NCBI GenBank assembly: GCA_018335585.1
Contig: JAGXRZ010000023.1
Span: forward strand, 38,301-102,300
Source: Selenomonadales bacterium
GTDB lineage: Bacteria > Bacillota > UBA994
Direction: 5' to 3'
Length of the DNA: 64,000 nucleotides
In this document: positions 27,959 to 37,006 of the stretch, one piece after another
Layout: the number at the start of each line of letters is the position of its first letter
Position numbering within the stretch: position 1 is the stretch's first letter
Notes under the pieces: model-generated
Told to the model about the DNA's origin: nothing
What the model saw: only the letters and a program-made list of their open reading frames with translations
Database searches by the model: none
Program-made: the position numbers and the translations under genes

Positions 27959-29224
27959 TTGACAGTAAGAGACATGATCGGCGGCTGTGACGCTGTCGAG
28001 CTCGCACAGAGGTATGGCACCCCGCTCATTTGCTACGACGAGGACATGATCCGCGACAATTGTCGGCGGTATATGGCAAGTTTTGCGCACAATCAGAATC
28101 GCGTTGCCTACGCCGGCAAGGCCTTTCTGTGTTTGGCTATGTGCCAGATAGTAGAGGAAGAAGGCTTGTACCTCGACGTAGTATCCGGTGGAGAGCTTTA
28201 CACCGCGTTACAGGCGGGCTTTCCACCGGAGCGAATCTATTTTCACGGTAACAACAAGTCTCACGCCGAACTGACCATGGCCGTTAGCGAGGGCGTCGGC
28301 TGTGTCGTCGTAGACAACGCCTATGAGTACCATACTCTAAAGGAGATAGCGGCGGCGGGCGGCAAACCCGTGAATATACTCCTGCGCGTGGCGGTAGGGG
28401 TAGATGCGGCAACTCACCCTTATGTCATGACTGGTCACGTCGACTCGAAGTTTGGGCTAGGACTAAATAGCCAGACCCTTGACGACCTTGTGGCCGATGC
28501 CCTAGAAGACCCGAGGCTCACCCTGTTAGGGTTTCATAGTCACATCGGCTCGCAGATTGCGGACTTACATGCCTTTGCGCGCGCCACAGAAGCGCTGTTT
28601 GCGGGCATACGCCGCTACATCGCATTGCATAAGTGGTCGCCGCTTGAAGTGAACTTAGGCGGCGGGCTTGCCGTTCAGTACACGATAGACGATAAGCCAG
28701 CCACAATCGAGGAATTGTGTGCAGTGCTGCTTGAGACTGCAACGCGACACATGGACGACCAGAAGATTTCCCCGCGTCTGACTATAGAGCCCGGGCGTTC
28801 CATAGTCGGGCCCGCCGGGACAACGCTTTACCGCGTAGGCGCAATCAAGGGCACATCGACCGGGCGCCGCTTCGTAAGTATCGACGGCGGCATGGCCGAT
28901 AACCCTCGCGTAGCGCTGTATCAGGCCAAGTACACCTGCTCACTAGCATCCCGCAGAAATGAGGCAAACAGCGCTGTTTACACAATAGCCGGTAAAGCCT
29001 GCGAGAGTGGCGACATCTTAATCTGGGACCACCCTCTCCCAATCGTGCAGAGCGGCGACATCTTGGCCGTACACACCACCGGAGCGTACACCTACAGCAT
29101 GGCCAGCAACTACAATCGCCTCCCCCGACCGGCGGTCGTGCTCGCCAAAGATGGTGTCGCCCGACTGATTATTGAGCGCGAAAGCTATAACGACCTGACG
29201 CGAAATGATCGCAGGCTAAAGTAG
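27959..29224 (+). CDS. lysA: Diaminopimelate decarboxylase
   Basis: A fold-III PLP enzyme of 421 residues that makes L-lysine from meso-diaminopimelate. The PLP lysine is Lys54 (YAGKAFLC). Other motifs are the GGG loop (EVNLGGGLAVQY), the substrate-binding EPGRSIVGPAG and the CESGD motif with the second-subunit cysteine near residue 345. The start is a TTG with AAAGGCGG upstream. After the murein-peptide genes, it could also use diaminopimelate released by recycling. The repeat-filled gap suggests its own promoter, which I could not identify. Confidence 0.93.
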   Translation: MTVRDMIGGCDAVELAQRYGTPLICYDEDMIRDNCRRYMASFAHNQNRVAYAGKAFLCLAMCQIVEEEGLYLDVVSGGELYTALQAGFPPERIYFHGNNKSHAELTMAVSEGVGCVVVDNAYEYHTLKEIAAAGGKPVNILLRVAVGVDAATHPYVMTGHVDSKFGLGLNSQTLDDLVADALEDPRLTLLGFHSHIGSQIADLHAFARATEALFAGIRRYIALHKWSPLEVNLGGGLAVQYTIDDKPATIEELCAVLLETATRHMDDQKISPRLTIEPGRSIVGPAGTTLYRVGAIKGTSTGRRFVSIDGGMADNPRVALYQAKYTCSLASRRNEANSAVYTIAGKACESGDILIWDHPLPIVQSGDILAVHTTGAYTYSMASNYNRLPRPAVVLAKDGVARLIIERESYNDLTRNDRRLK

Positions 29225-29234
29225 CGGTGAGCAT

Positions 29235-29262
29235 GTCGCTTGTGGCTTGTCCCTTGTGGCTT
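29235..29262. repeat. Heptad tandem repeat, GTNGCTT words
   Basis: Four units, GTCGCTT, GTGGCTT, GTCCCTT, GTGGCTT, follow the lysA stop. They are the reverse complement of the AAGCGAC family. Confidence 0.85.
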
Positions 29263-29300
29263 GGGGCGGGAACCTTCAAAGATCCGTCCCCGCTGCTTCT

Positions 29301-29333
29301 TGGCAATTTGCGCAAGCTGTGTGACAATTGCCA
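29301..29333. promoter_or_regulatory. Inverted repeat upstream of the Lon-like protease
   Basis: TGGCAATT (29301-29308) and AATTGCCA (29326-29333) form a perfect 8-bp inverted repeat with a 17-base spacer. A -10-like TAGAAT follows at 29341. It may be a repressor operator. Confidence 0.5.
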
Positions 29334-29363
29334 TGTGAAATAGAATGCGAGAGGAGCAGGAAT

Positions 29364-31748
29364 GTGGTAGAAAGGCTATCTTTAAAGGACCTCACAGCCG
29401 CGTCGAGCGACCGACTTTTCACGTTTGAGACTACAGCAGAAGTCCCCCCGCTTGAGGGCATCATCGGCCAAGACAGGGCCGCGAACGCGCTCGCTTTTGG
29501 CCTGCGCATGACGGACGAAGGGTACAACATTTATCTCATGGGCATCACAGGCACCGGCCGCAATAGCTACACCAAGTCCATTGTCGCCGAGCGCGCCAAA
29601 GAGCAGCCTACCCCGAGTGACTGGTGCTATGTCTATGATTTTGATCAGCCCGACAGCCCCTTAGCCCTAGCCTTCACGCCGGGGGCGGGCGGCCAGTTTA
29701 AGGAGCAGATAGAGTCCTTTGTCGCTCGCATCCGCGACGACATTCCTAAAGCCTTTGAGAGCGACGAGTTCCGTAACCTGCGCAACGAAGCCGTACAGCA
29801 GTTTCAGAGCCAGACAATGGCCGTGCTAGAGAAACTAAGCGGGCTCGCCAAAGCTCAGCAGTTGCTCTTCAAGCCAACCGGCAAGGGCTATGTGACTATT
29901 CCTACACTCGACGGGCAACCGCTGAATGAACAGCGTCTGCAGGAGCTCGATGCGGCGACGCTAGAGGGCATCAACAAGCGCATTCAAAGCTACCAAAAAG
30001 AGGCCGAGCCCCTGTTTGAAGAGCTTGGCTCACTAGAGCGCGAAGTGCAGGAAAAGCTGCAGGCGTTAGAGCGCAAAGCCGGCGCTTCTATCGTCTTCCC
30101 GTTGCTTGAGAGTATCCGCAAAAAGTTCGAAGCTAACCAGGAAGCCCAAAAATACCTGAGTAACTTAGAGCAGGATATCTACAGGCACTTAAGACACTTC
30201 TACCCTGATGACGGGCAGCAGGACGAGGATAGAGCCGCTGCCATGCGCGCTCAAAACAAAGAGGGCTGGGATATAAAGTACAAGGTTAACTTGTTCGTGG
30301 ACAACGGCCAAGTTCAGGGAGCCCCAGTGGTGTTTGAGACTAACGCGAGCTACTACAACATGTTCGGTATGATTGAGTTTCAGCCAAGCATGGGCACGCT
30401 CATTACGAACTTAACCAAAGTGAAGGCCGGCTCATTACACCGCGCTAACGGCGGCTACTTAATCGTGCAGGCCGAAGACCTTTTCAGCAATGCACACTCC
30501 TGGAAGGCCTTAAAGCGCGCCGTAAAGAACAAGCAGGTTCGAGTCGAGAACGTCCCTGACGGCAGCAGCGGTGTTATCACCGGGTTAAGGCCACAGCCTA
30601 TCCCGCTTGACGTAAAAGTTATTCTTATTGGCAGCTACGATATCTACATGCTGCTCTATCGTTATGATGAGGACTTCCGCAAGCTCTTTAAGATCAAAGT
30701 GGATTTCGAAACCGAGATGACGCGAGAAGACGAGAACATCCTTAAGATGGCCGCGTTTATTAGCCGGCACTGCCGCGACAGGGGGCTGCACAACTTCCAC
30801 CGCGCGGCGGTAGCAGCCGTAATAGATTACAGCTCACGCCTCGCCGGAAACCAAAGCAAGCTCAGCACGCGCTTTAACGACATCGTGGAGCTTCTAGCCG
30901 AGGCAAATTCCTGGGCCTCCCTTGAAGGGGCAACCCTCGTAGAAGAACGCCATATCACCAAAACCCTGAGCGAAAAGCGCTACCGCGCCGACAAATACGA
31001 ACAGAAGATTCACGAGCTCTTTGCCGACGGCACGTATCTCATGGACGTGCAGGGCGTAGCGGTCGGGCAGATAAACGGCTTGGCAGTGCTGAACATGGGC
31101 GACTACTCTTTCGGCAAGCCGGCGCGCATAACCGTTAACACCTTTACCGGCAAGAAGGGCGTTATCAACATCGAGAAAGAAGCCCAGCTAAGCGGACGCA
31201 TACACAACAAAGGCGTACTGATTATTGGCGGCTACTTAGGCGCTAAGTTTGCGCAGAAGTTCCCCCTCACGCTTACGGCTACACTGTGCTTCGAGCAATC
31301 CTATGACGGCGTGGACGGCGACAGCGCCTCAAGTGCCGAGCTTTACGCCTTGTTGTCAAGCCTTGCCGACGTGCCGCTTAAGCAAGGTATAGCTGTCACC
31401 GGCTCGGTCAACCAAAAAGGCGAAATCCAGCCGATAGGCGGCGTCAACGAAAAAATCGAGGGGTTCTACCGCTTGTGCCAAAAACAAGGCTTGACCGGCG
31501 AACAAGGAGTACTTATCCCCGTCCAAAACAAGCGACAACTCATGTTGCACAGCGAAGTTCTGGAGGCGGTCAAAGCCGGTAACTTTCACATCTACGCTGT
31601 ACGGACCATCGAAGAGGGCATCGAAGCGTTAACCGGCATGCCCGCAGGCGAGCGCGACAGCACAGGTGAATACACAGAAGGCTCTATCTTCCGACTAGTC
31701 GAGAAGAAGCTTGCGGCGTTCCATCAGCAGGCCCTAGACGAGGAGTAG
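29364..31748 (+). CDS. Lon-like ATP-dependent serine protease (LonB-type, AAA+ / S16)
   Basis: A cytosolic AAA+ protease of 794 residues from a GTG at 29364 (GAGGAG seven bases upstream). The N-terminal region has a P-loop-like GITGTGRNSYTKS, where Arg replaces the usual Lys. A long helical insert rich in Glu, Gln and Lys (about 150-300) precedes the second half of the ATPase (GSLHRANGGYLIVQAEDLF, Walker B-like). The C-terminal S16 domain has Ser654 in DGDSASSAEL and Lys697 in NEKIEG, 43 residues apart as in Lon. This is the family often labelled Lon-related putative ATP-dependent protease, distinct from LonA and the sporulation LonB. Substrates are unknown. Confidence 0.9.
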   Translation: MVERLSLKDLTAASSDRLFTFETTAEVPPLEGIIGQDRAANALAFGLRMTDEGYNIYLMGITGTGRNSYTKSIVAERAKEQPTPSDWCYVYDFDQPDSPLALAFTPGAGGQFKEQIESFVARIRDDIPKAFESDEFRNLRNEAVQQFQSQTMAVLEKLSGLAKAQQLLFKPTGKGYVTIPTLDGQPLNEQRLQELDAATLEGINKRIQSYQKEAEPLFEELGSLEREVQEKLQALERKAGASIVFPLLESIRKKFEANQEAQKYLSNLEQDIYRHLRHFYPDDGQQDEDRAAAMRAQNKEGWDIKYKVNLFVDNGQVQGAPVVFETNASYYNMFGMIEFQPSMGTLITNLTKVKAGSLHRANGGYLIVQAEDLFSNAHSWKALKRAVKNKQVRVENVPDGSSGVITGLRPQPIPLDVKVILIGSYDIYMLLYRYDEDFRKLFKIKVDFETEMTREDENILKMAAFISRHCRDRGLHNFHRAAVAAVIDYSSRLAGNQSKLSTRFNDIVELLAEANSWASLEGATLVEERHITKTLSEKRYRADKYEQKIHELFADGTYLMDVQGVAVGQINGLAVLNMGDYSFGKPARITVNTFTGKKGVINIEKEAQLSGRIHNKGVLIIGGYLGAKFAQKFPLTLTATLCFEQSYDGVDGDSASSAELYALLSSLADVPLKQGIAVTGSVNQKGEIQPIGGVNEKIEGFYRLCQKQGLTGEQGVLIPVQNKRQLMLHSEVLEAVKAGNFHIYAVRTIEEGIEALTGMPAGERDSTGEYTEGSIFRLVEKKLAAFHQQALDEE

Positions 31749-31755
31749 GGGCGGG

Positions 31756-31813
31756 CTTTGAGCTTTGAGCAGTGAACCGCGGGTAATCATGAATCAGGAA
31801 TCGTGAATCATGA
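31756..31813. repeat. Heptad repeats between convergent genes
   Basis: GCTTTGA, GCTTTGA, GCAGTGA at 31756-31776 and AATCATG, AATCAGG, AATCGTG, AATCATG at 31786-31813. The second string recurs at 45933 and 61813. Confidence 0.87.
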
Positions 31814-31841
31814 ACTGCTGGGAAAGGGCTCTATAACTCCC

Positions 31842-33830
31842 CTACTCACTCGTCCGCGGCGTCTTGGTCCAAGCGGTGGGGTGTTTCCCCATCGCTTTTA
31901 GTACCATGGCACTGGTATAGGGCACAGGAAAGAAAAATGCGGCAAACGGCAGAAAGCACAGCTCCATAGCCACGCCTACATGGCCATACCACGTTAATGG
32001 CCGCCCGGTGCGGTCGATGTGGGTGTAGTACCGGTAAAAGGCATAAAAGGTAAAGGTCACGTACACTAGGCTTAGCACATGTAGCAGCATGCGCACGACG
32101 TCCGGTAGCACCGTCGGGTCTACATTCCCCGTCCAATACAAGAGCAGCATGGTCGGCGGCAGAAGGGTAACCGCTTGGTAGAACGTCCATTCCACAGGGC
32201 CTTTGAGCGTCAGCTGGCGGAGCAGCTTCGCCTTGCGCTCCGCTTTGCACCCTTCTGTAAGGCGGATTTTATCTAAGATCTGCAGATGACCGGTGCCCCA
32301 ACGCAGCCGCTGTTTATAGAATGACTGAAAGTGCGGCGGCGTTTGTTCGCTGCTTGCGTAAGGCAGGTACTCGGGCCAGGCGCCGGTGGTAAGGTAGGCG
32401 CGGGTGCCGAGTTCTAGGTCTTCGGTAAGGATTTGGTGGTCGTACCCCTTAAGTTCGACGAGGAGGGCGTAGTCCACGTACAGATTGGTGCCCCCCGCAA
32501 AGGGCAGCCTGCGAAAGACTACAGGTAAGTACCAGTCGTGCGCTACCGCTTGATAGAGCGAGGCAATCTTACTGAACGCCCCCATCTCGTAGAAATTGCG
32601 CACCTGAAAAACAGGCCCCTGCCAAATGGCAGTGCTGCTGTCACTAAGTTTCTTGTGCGCCACATAAAGTAACACGTCGGGCGCCGGCCGGCTCTCGGCA
32701 TCGTAAAAGCCGCAGATAGTAGTTTTCTCTGAGATGCTGCTAGCCAACGCGTAGTTTAGTGCCCGCCCTTTTGTGGAAGGGACAGCGGTCCCGGTCAACC
32801 TCCCGGGGCAATGCCCGTCGTAGTCAAAGGGCACGGTAACATGCTTAAACTGCGGGGCATCGGCCGGGAGTTCGCTCCCTACGCGCGCAAGCACGTCTTG
32901 CGTGGTCGGAAAACACCACGCAGCAAGCCGCACGCACAGCTCCTCCCCCTCCCCTTGTTCTAACGACGCCTTTAGGTAAGTTAACATATCTGCGGTAATC
33001 AGTGCGGTAAAACGCGACAGCAAGTCCTGTGTAACGCGATGATTGGCCTTAGTAGTGAAAGTGAACACCGAACGCAGCAGACGCTCGTCTCGCTCGCCGC
33101 ATAGCTTGGCGTAGGCGGCCACTACCGGCAAAGTTAAGCACAAGTAGTTAGGGTACAGGCGGGCAATTTCCTTGTCGTCACACTCCGGGAAGGCGCGCCG
33201 CAGCAGACAGTATATCTTGCCCATGCTCAGGCGGCCGCGCGTTGCGACCAAGTCGTTTGAGAGTGCCGCAATGATGTCCCGACAACGTCCCAAGTCGCCC
33301 TGCGTTAAGACCAATGGCGTAAGCCAGGCGTGGTCGCGCAAGTCACGCGTGCGATACTCCCGTAGAGCCAGCTCACTCAACACTCCGAGGGCGAGCGTGC
33401 GCACCTGGGCACGTCTAGCATCATCCGGAGGCTTCCCGCGCAAAAAGGCTAGCGTCTCCCGTACTACCAGTGGGCGCACGCGCGCACTTTCTAGGGCCTC
33501 CTTTTCGTCTGTGACTACTATTATTTCGTAAGCGTTTTTGGGATAATTAAGCCCTAGCATGTGCTTCACGGTTTTCTCAATTACTTGTGCTTCGTTGCGC
33601 GCAGGCACTAAGATAGAGAAGAAAGGAATGTCTTTTTGCTGCTTCACGGCGAGCGCTGTGATATCGGCTTGACTAAGTTTTGGCCTGACGCGCCAGTAAC
33701 GGCCCTCGCTGTATCGTTTCCACAAAAAGAATCGGCAAAACATGAGAAAAAGCACGAAGTACATGGTTACGGCAATTAAGTAGATGGTCTGGGGTGTGGT
33801 CAAAATCGTCTTCACCTCGGTTTCGGCCAA
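31842..33830 (-). CDS. Membrane glycosyltransferase family 2 protein with a large helical insertion
   Basis: A 662-residue membrane glycosyltransferase. A helix at about 14-36 precedes the GT-A domain, which starts SILVPARNEAQVIEKTVKHML at 72-92 and runs to EIIVVTDEKE (102-111). Residues about 112-330 are then an insertion, mostly helical and rich in Arg, Leu and Glu, not part of the GT fold. The fold resumes at HVTVPFDYDG (330) and STKGRALNYAL, with the metal site DAE at 377-379, TEDLELG at 469-475 and QRLRW at 507-511, and several membrane helices follow. The QxxRW motif points to a processive or polysaccharide-type enzyme. The product is unknown. It is transcribed against its neighbours. 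Confidence 0.82.
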   Translation of the reverse strand: MAETEVKTILTTPQTIYLIAVTMYFVLFLMFCRFFLWKRYSEGRYWRVRPKLSQADITALAVKQQKDIPFFSILVPARNEAQVIEKTVKHMLGLNYPKNAYEIIVVTDEKEALESARVRPLVVRETLAFLRGKPPDDARRAQVRTLALGVLSELALREYRTRDLRDHAWLTPLVLTQGDLGRCRDIIAALSNDLVATRGRLSMGKIYCLLRRAFPECDDKEIARLYPNYLCLTLPVVAAYAKLCGERDERLLRSVFTFTTKANHRVTQDLLSRFTALITADMLTYLKASLEQGEGEELCVRLAAWCFPTTQDVLARVGSELPADAPQFKHVTVPFDYDGHCPGRLTGTAVPSTKGRALNYALASSISEKTTICGFYDAESRPAPDVLLYVAHKKLSDSSTAIWQGPVFQVRNFYEMGAFSKIASLYQAVAHDWYLPVVFRRLPFAGGTNLYVDYALLVELKGYDHQILTEDLELGTRAYLTTGAWPEYLPYASSEQTPPHFQSFYKQRLRWGTGHLQILDKIRLTEGCKAERKAKLLRQLTLKGPVEWTFYQAVTLLPPTMLLLYWTGNVDPTVLPDVVRMLLHVLSLVYVTFTFYAFYRYYTHIDRTGRPLTWYGHVGVAMELCFLPFAAFFFPVPYTSAMVLKAMGKHPTAWTKTPRTSE

Positions 33831-33899
33831 CTATCATCCGTAGTGTGGCACCGCCGTTAAGACAATATCCGACAACGCTTATGGAAAGGAATGGCGTGA

Positions 33900-34967
33900 A
33901 TGTCTACGCCTCGCTTGGTCCTAGACAAAGAGCAGTTAGAAAAAAACATCTGCGCCATGCAGGCAGCCGCCGACTTGGCACAGGTTAAGCTGCGGCCGCA
34001 TATTAAGGCGCACAAATGCGGCCAAATAATGCACAGGCAGCTCGCGGCCGGCGCCATAGGCATTACGGTTGCGAAGCTAGGCGAGGCCACGGCCATGGCT
34101 GACTGCGGCGCGACGGACATCTTCATTGCTTATCCGCTGATCGGTCAGGACAAACTGACTCGCTTGGCGAATCTAGCGAAACGTGTTAAGGTATCGGTGG
34201 CTGTCGACGATTACTTCGCCGCTCGCCACATGGCGGAGCACTTTGACCCCGCGCGGCCGCTAGACGTACTAATCGAAGTCGATACAGGTCTCAAGCGCTG
34301 CGGTGTGCCTCCGCAGGCCGTCTACGACCTTGCGCGCGCACTGCGCGAACTGCCATCGCTCTGCCTAAAAGGCATCTTTACGCACGCCGGTCATGCCTAC
34401 GGCGCGTCGCCTGACCGCGTGGAAGCTATAGGCTTAGAAGAAGCGCAAGTTATGGCTGATCTCGCACGTGACCTAAAGCGTCACGGCATTGTGCTCGAAG
34501 TCGTCAGCACAGGCTCTACCCCTACTGCACGACACAATCTCAAAATACCGGGCATCACCGAGATAAGGCCTGGCAATTACGTCTTTTATGACGCCATTCA
34601 AGTAGGTCTCGGGGTAGTTCCGTTGTCGGCATGTGCTCTCTCTGTGCAGGCTACAGTCGTTAGCAGGCCGACAGACCACCGCTGTGTCATCGATGCCGGC
34701 AGCAAAGTGTTGGGGCTAGATAAGGGTGCCCATGGGATGAGCATTGTCACCGGCTTTGGCACTATCCTAGAGCATCCCGAGCTGACGATTGAGCGTCTCT
34801 CTGAAGAGCACGGAGTGGTAGTAAGCGCGCAGGCCGTCCCAGCTATAGGCACAGAGCTCAAGGTTATCCCTAACCATGCCTGCGTGGCAGTTAACCTTGC
34901 CGACAACCTGCACTTAGCGGAGAGCGACGAAGTATGGCCGGTCACCGCGCGCGGCCGCGTGGACTAG
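33900..34967 (+). CDS. D-threonine aldolase / alanine-racemase-fold PLP enzyme
   Basis: A fold-III PLP enzyme of 355 residues. The N-terminal RPHIKAHKCGQI (32-43) matches the PLP-binding motif of metal-activated D-threonine aldolases and D-serine dehydratases, with Lys36 as the likely Schiff-base residue. GIFTHAGHAYG, TGSTPT and EIRPGNYVFYDAIQVGLG fit the same family, and the C-terminal PNHACVAVNLAD has the metal-binding His/Cys pair. It probably splits D-threonine or a related D-3-hydroxy amino acid. The ATG start follows GGAAAGGAATG. It stands alone between a divergent gene and DUF4446. Confidence 0.85.
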   Translation: MSTPRLVLDKEQLEKNICAMQAAADLAQVKLRPHIKAHKCGQIMHRQLAAGAIGITVAKLGEATAMADCGATDIFIAYPLIGQDKLTRLANLAKRVKVSVAVDDYFAARHMAEHFDPARPLDVLIEVDTGLKRCGVPPQAVYDLARALRELPSLCLKGIFTHAGHAYGASPDRVEAIGLEEAQVMADLARDLKRHGIVLEVVSTGSTPTARHNLKIPGITEIRPGNYVFYDAIQVGLGVVPLSACALSVQATVVSRPTDHRCVIDAGSKVLGLDKGAHGMSIVTGFGTILEHPELTIERLSEEHGVVVSAQAVPAIGTELKVIPNHACVAVNLADNLHLAESDEVWPVTARGRVD

Positions 34968-35012
34968 TCTAGACTTGTTTGCTGACCATAGACTTTGCTA
35001 GGGGGAATATTC

Positions 35013-35513
35013 TTGAATTATCTGACCGCAACCGAGTTCGCTGTGCTCGCAGTCTTACTCCTAGCGATTTTCGCAATAGCGCTGTCTGTGTACGCCATAC
35101 GTGAATTAAAGGCAGCGAGGCGCATGTACCGCGCGTTTATGGTAGGTACGACAGGCGGGAACCTCGAAGCATTGCTCATGCGCTTAGGTGAACGCACGTC
35201 ACGCTTAGAGTCAGACACAGAGGGGCACGCGAGGCACTTGCGCGAGCTTGAGCAAAGACTGCCTTTCGCCGTACAGCAGGTAGGTCTAGTGCGCTTTAAC
35301 GCTTTTTCGGACACCGGTGGCGAAATGAGCTTTGCGCTCGCTCTGCTGGACGCTTCTGGGAGTGGCGTAGTCATGAGTTCCCTCTACGGCCGAGCAGAGG
35401 CCAGGGTATATGCCAAGCCCATCGTGGCGGGGCAGTCCACTTTCCCGTTGAGCAGCGAAGAGATGGCAGCAGTAGCACAGGCCAAGGGCAAAGCTCACGC
35501 TAAAAAAATGTAA
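35013..35513 (+). CDS. DUF4446 family membrane-anchored protein
   Basis: A protein of about 166 residues of unknown function, from a TTG at 35013 with AGGGGGAA upstream. An N-terminal membrane helix (EFAVLAVLLLAIFAIALSVYAI) is followed by a short coiled coil (LRELEQRLPFAVQ) and a compact C-terminal domain (VGLVRFNAFSDTGGEMSFALALLD, then GVVMSSLYGR). This is the DUF4446 pattern, commonly found near parB and yyaC in Clostridia. It is probably a membrane-anchored cytosolic protein. The short acidic/basic tail ends KAHAKKM. Confidence 0.88.
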   Translation: MNYLTATEFAVLAVLLLAIFAIALSVYAIRELKAARRMYRAFMVGTTGGNLEALLMRLGERTSRLESDTEGHARHLRELEQRLPFAVQQVGLVRFNAFSDTGGEMSFALALLDASGSGVVMSSLYGRAEARVYAKPIVAGQSTFPLSSEEMAAVAQAKGKAHAKKM

Positions 35514-35590
35514 TCAAATTGTGATATTCGGGAGGATTTGCAGCCGCGACGGCGAATGTTACTTCCTGCGATAAGAAAGGAGTGGTGGTA

Positions 35591-36544
35591 TTGCACCCTA
35601 AACCAAAAGGTCCAAGTTCTGGGCTAGGGCAAGAATTCACCATCATGATTATCCCCCACGGCAGCGATGAGCCGTACGCCTTTCGTCTGTCACAGCGGTG
35701 GGTGCAATGGGCGGGCATTGCCCTCATTGTACTTTTGATTAGTTCCATTAGCCTTGTCTATTCTTTGCGCCAGACCAAGCTACAGCTGGCAAATTACCAT
35801 GGCCTGTTGGCCGAAAACCGCCAACAGCAGGAGCATATTTTGTTTCTCGCGCGTCAGACTACAGAGCTACAAGGGCAGCTAGCCGAGATTCAGGCGCTAG
35901 ATAGCTCCATTCGTACGATGATGCGCCTTACCCCTGCAGCGCAAGCCTCTGCCGTAACTCGCCCGACAGAAAACCAGAGCGCCACGCGCGAGGCGCGCCT
36001 CAGCACAGCTAGCCGGGGTACGAGCTTAGCAGCCACAATTATTCGCACGCAGCAGAGCATCGAGGAAATCAAGGAAGCCATCCCTGAGACCGAAGACAGC
36101 CTGCAAGACCTAGAACGCAAGGTCGAGTTGCAGCGCAAACGCGAGGCCGCCACCCCGTCCCTTTGGCCTACAAACGGCGAACTCACCTCAGGCTTTGGCC
36201 GCAGGCGCTCACCTTTTGGCGGCTCGTGGGAACTACACGAAGGGGTAGATATCGCTGCCCCGCGCGGCACCTCTGTCTTTGCCGCTGCCAACGGTGTTGT
36301 GCGCGTTGCGGGATGGAACGGGGGCTATGGCAACGCCATATTTATCGACCACGGTTTTGGTATGAGCACGGTCTACGCCCACCTGCACCGCATTAATGTG
36401 CGGGTCGGGCAGCAGGTGACAAAGGGCCAGGCAATTGGGCTAGTAGGGAGCACAGGCCGCTCTACCGCGCCGCATTTGCATTACGAAGTGCGGGTCAACG
36501 GCCAGCCTGTTAATCCCACGCGATTTTTACCAGAGGGCAGGTGA
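35591..36544 (+). CDS. Membrane-anchored M23 metallopeptidase
   Basis: A murein endopeptidase-like protein of about 317 residues, from a TTG at 35591 with AAAGGAG eight bases before it. A membrane helix (VQWAGIALIVLLISSISLVYSL) follows a short cytosolic tail. A coiled coil runs to about residue 185. The C-terminal LytM/M23 domain has the metal motif HEGVDIA, then YGNAIFIDHGFGMSTVYAHL and the HLHYE motif near the end. All zinc ligands are visible, so it should be active. It overlaps the bactofilin gene by four bases, a pairing known from cell-shape systems in several phyla. Confidence 0.93.
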   Translation: MHPKPKGPSSGLGQEFTIMIIPHGSDEPYAFRLSQRWVQWAGIALIVLLISSISLVYSLRQTKLQLANYHGLLAENRQQQEHILFLARQTTELQGQLAEIQALDSSIRTMMRLTPAAQASAVTRPTENQSATREARLSTASRGTSLAATIIRTQQSIEEIKEAIPETEDSLQDLERKVELQRKREAATPSLWPTNGELTSGFGRRRSPFGGSWELHEGVDIAAPRGTSVFAAANGVVRVAGWNGGYGNAIFIDHGFGMSTVYAHLHRINVRVGQQVTKGQAIGLVGSTGRSTAPHLHYEVRVNGQPVNPTRFLPEGR

Positions 36545-36954
36545 ACGTTCTGTTCGGGCAACCTAAGCAGCGCGCAGACATTAGAGACGAACGGATTAAT
36601 GACCGAGTAGACACGATTATTGGTGCAGGGACAGTCTTTACAGGCGACTTGGAAATTAAGGGCACTCTGCGCATAGATGGCAAGTGCGAGGGTAAGATTA
36701 CGAGCTCCGGCGATGTAGTCGTCGGCGAGGGCGGGTTAGTCGTCTCTGCTGTAGAGGCGCGCAACCTGCAGGTGGCGGGTACCGTCAGGGGCGGCATAAA
36801 AACCTCCGGCATACTGGAAATCTCGGCCACGGGCAAGGTGTACGGCGACATAGAGGTTGGCAAGGTTGTCATAGCGGACGGGGCCATCTTCCAGGGACAA
36901 TGTCGCATGCATACCGCCGAAGCGCAAACCACGGCGCCAGCGAAAAAAGAGTAG
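36541..36954 (+). CDS. Bactofilin family cytoskeletal protein
   Basis: A polymer-forming beta-helix protein of 137 residues (DUF583). The core from about 20 to 120 is made of repeated short strands, for example TVFTGDLEIKGTLRIDGKCEGKI, VVGEGGLVVSAVEARN and GTVRGGIKTSGILEI. It has a charged N-terminus and a C-terminal tail rich in Ala, Thr and Lys. Bactofilins form filaments that localise wall enzymes, and here the gene starts inside the stop of an M23 peptidase gene, which suggests the two proteins work together. The start is a GTG. Confidence 0.94.
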   Translation: MNVLFGQPKQRADIRDERINDRVDTIIGAGTVFTGDLEIKGTLRIDGKCEGKITSSGDVVVGEGGLVVSAVEARNLQVAGTVRGGIKTSGILEISATGKVYGDIEVGKVVIADGAIFQGQCRMHTAEAQTTAPAKKE

Positions 36955-36960
36955 CAGAGA

Positions 36961-36983
36961 GCCCAAAGCCGCGCGCTTTGGGC
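36961..36983 (+). terminator. Stem-loop between bactofilin and lipid kinase genes
   Basis: GCCCAAAGC and GCTTTGGGC form a perfect 9-bp stem with a five-base loop six bases after the bactofilin stop. No T-run follows directly, so it is probably an attenuator or partial terminator. Confidence 0.65.
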
Positions 36984-37006
36984 CCTGATGTTTTGGAGGA
37001 TGCTAC

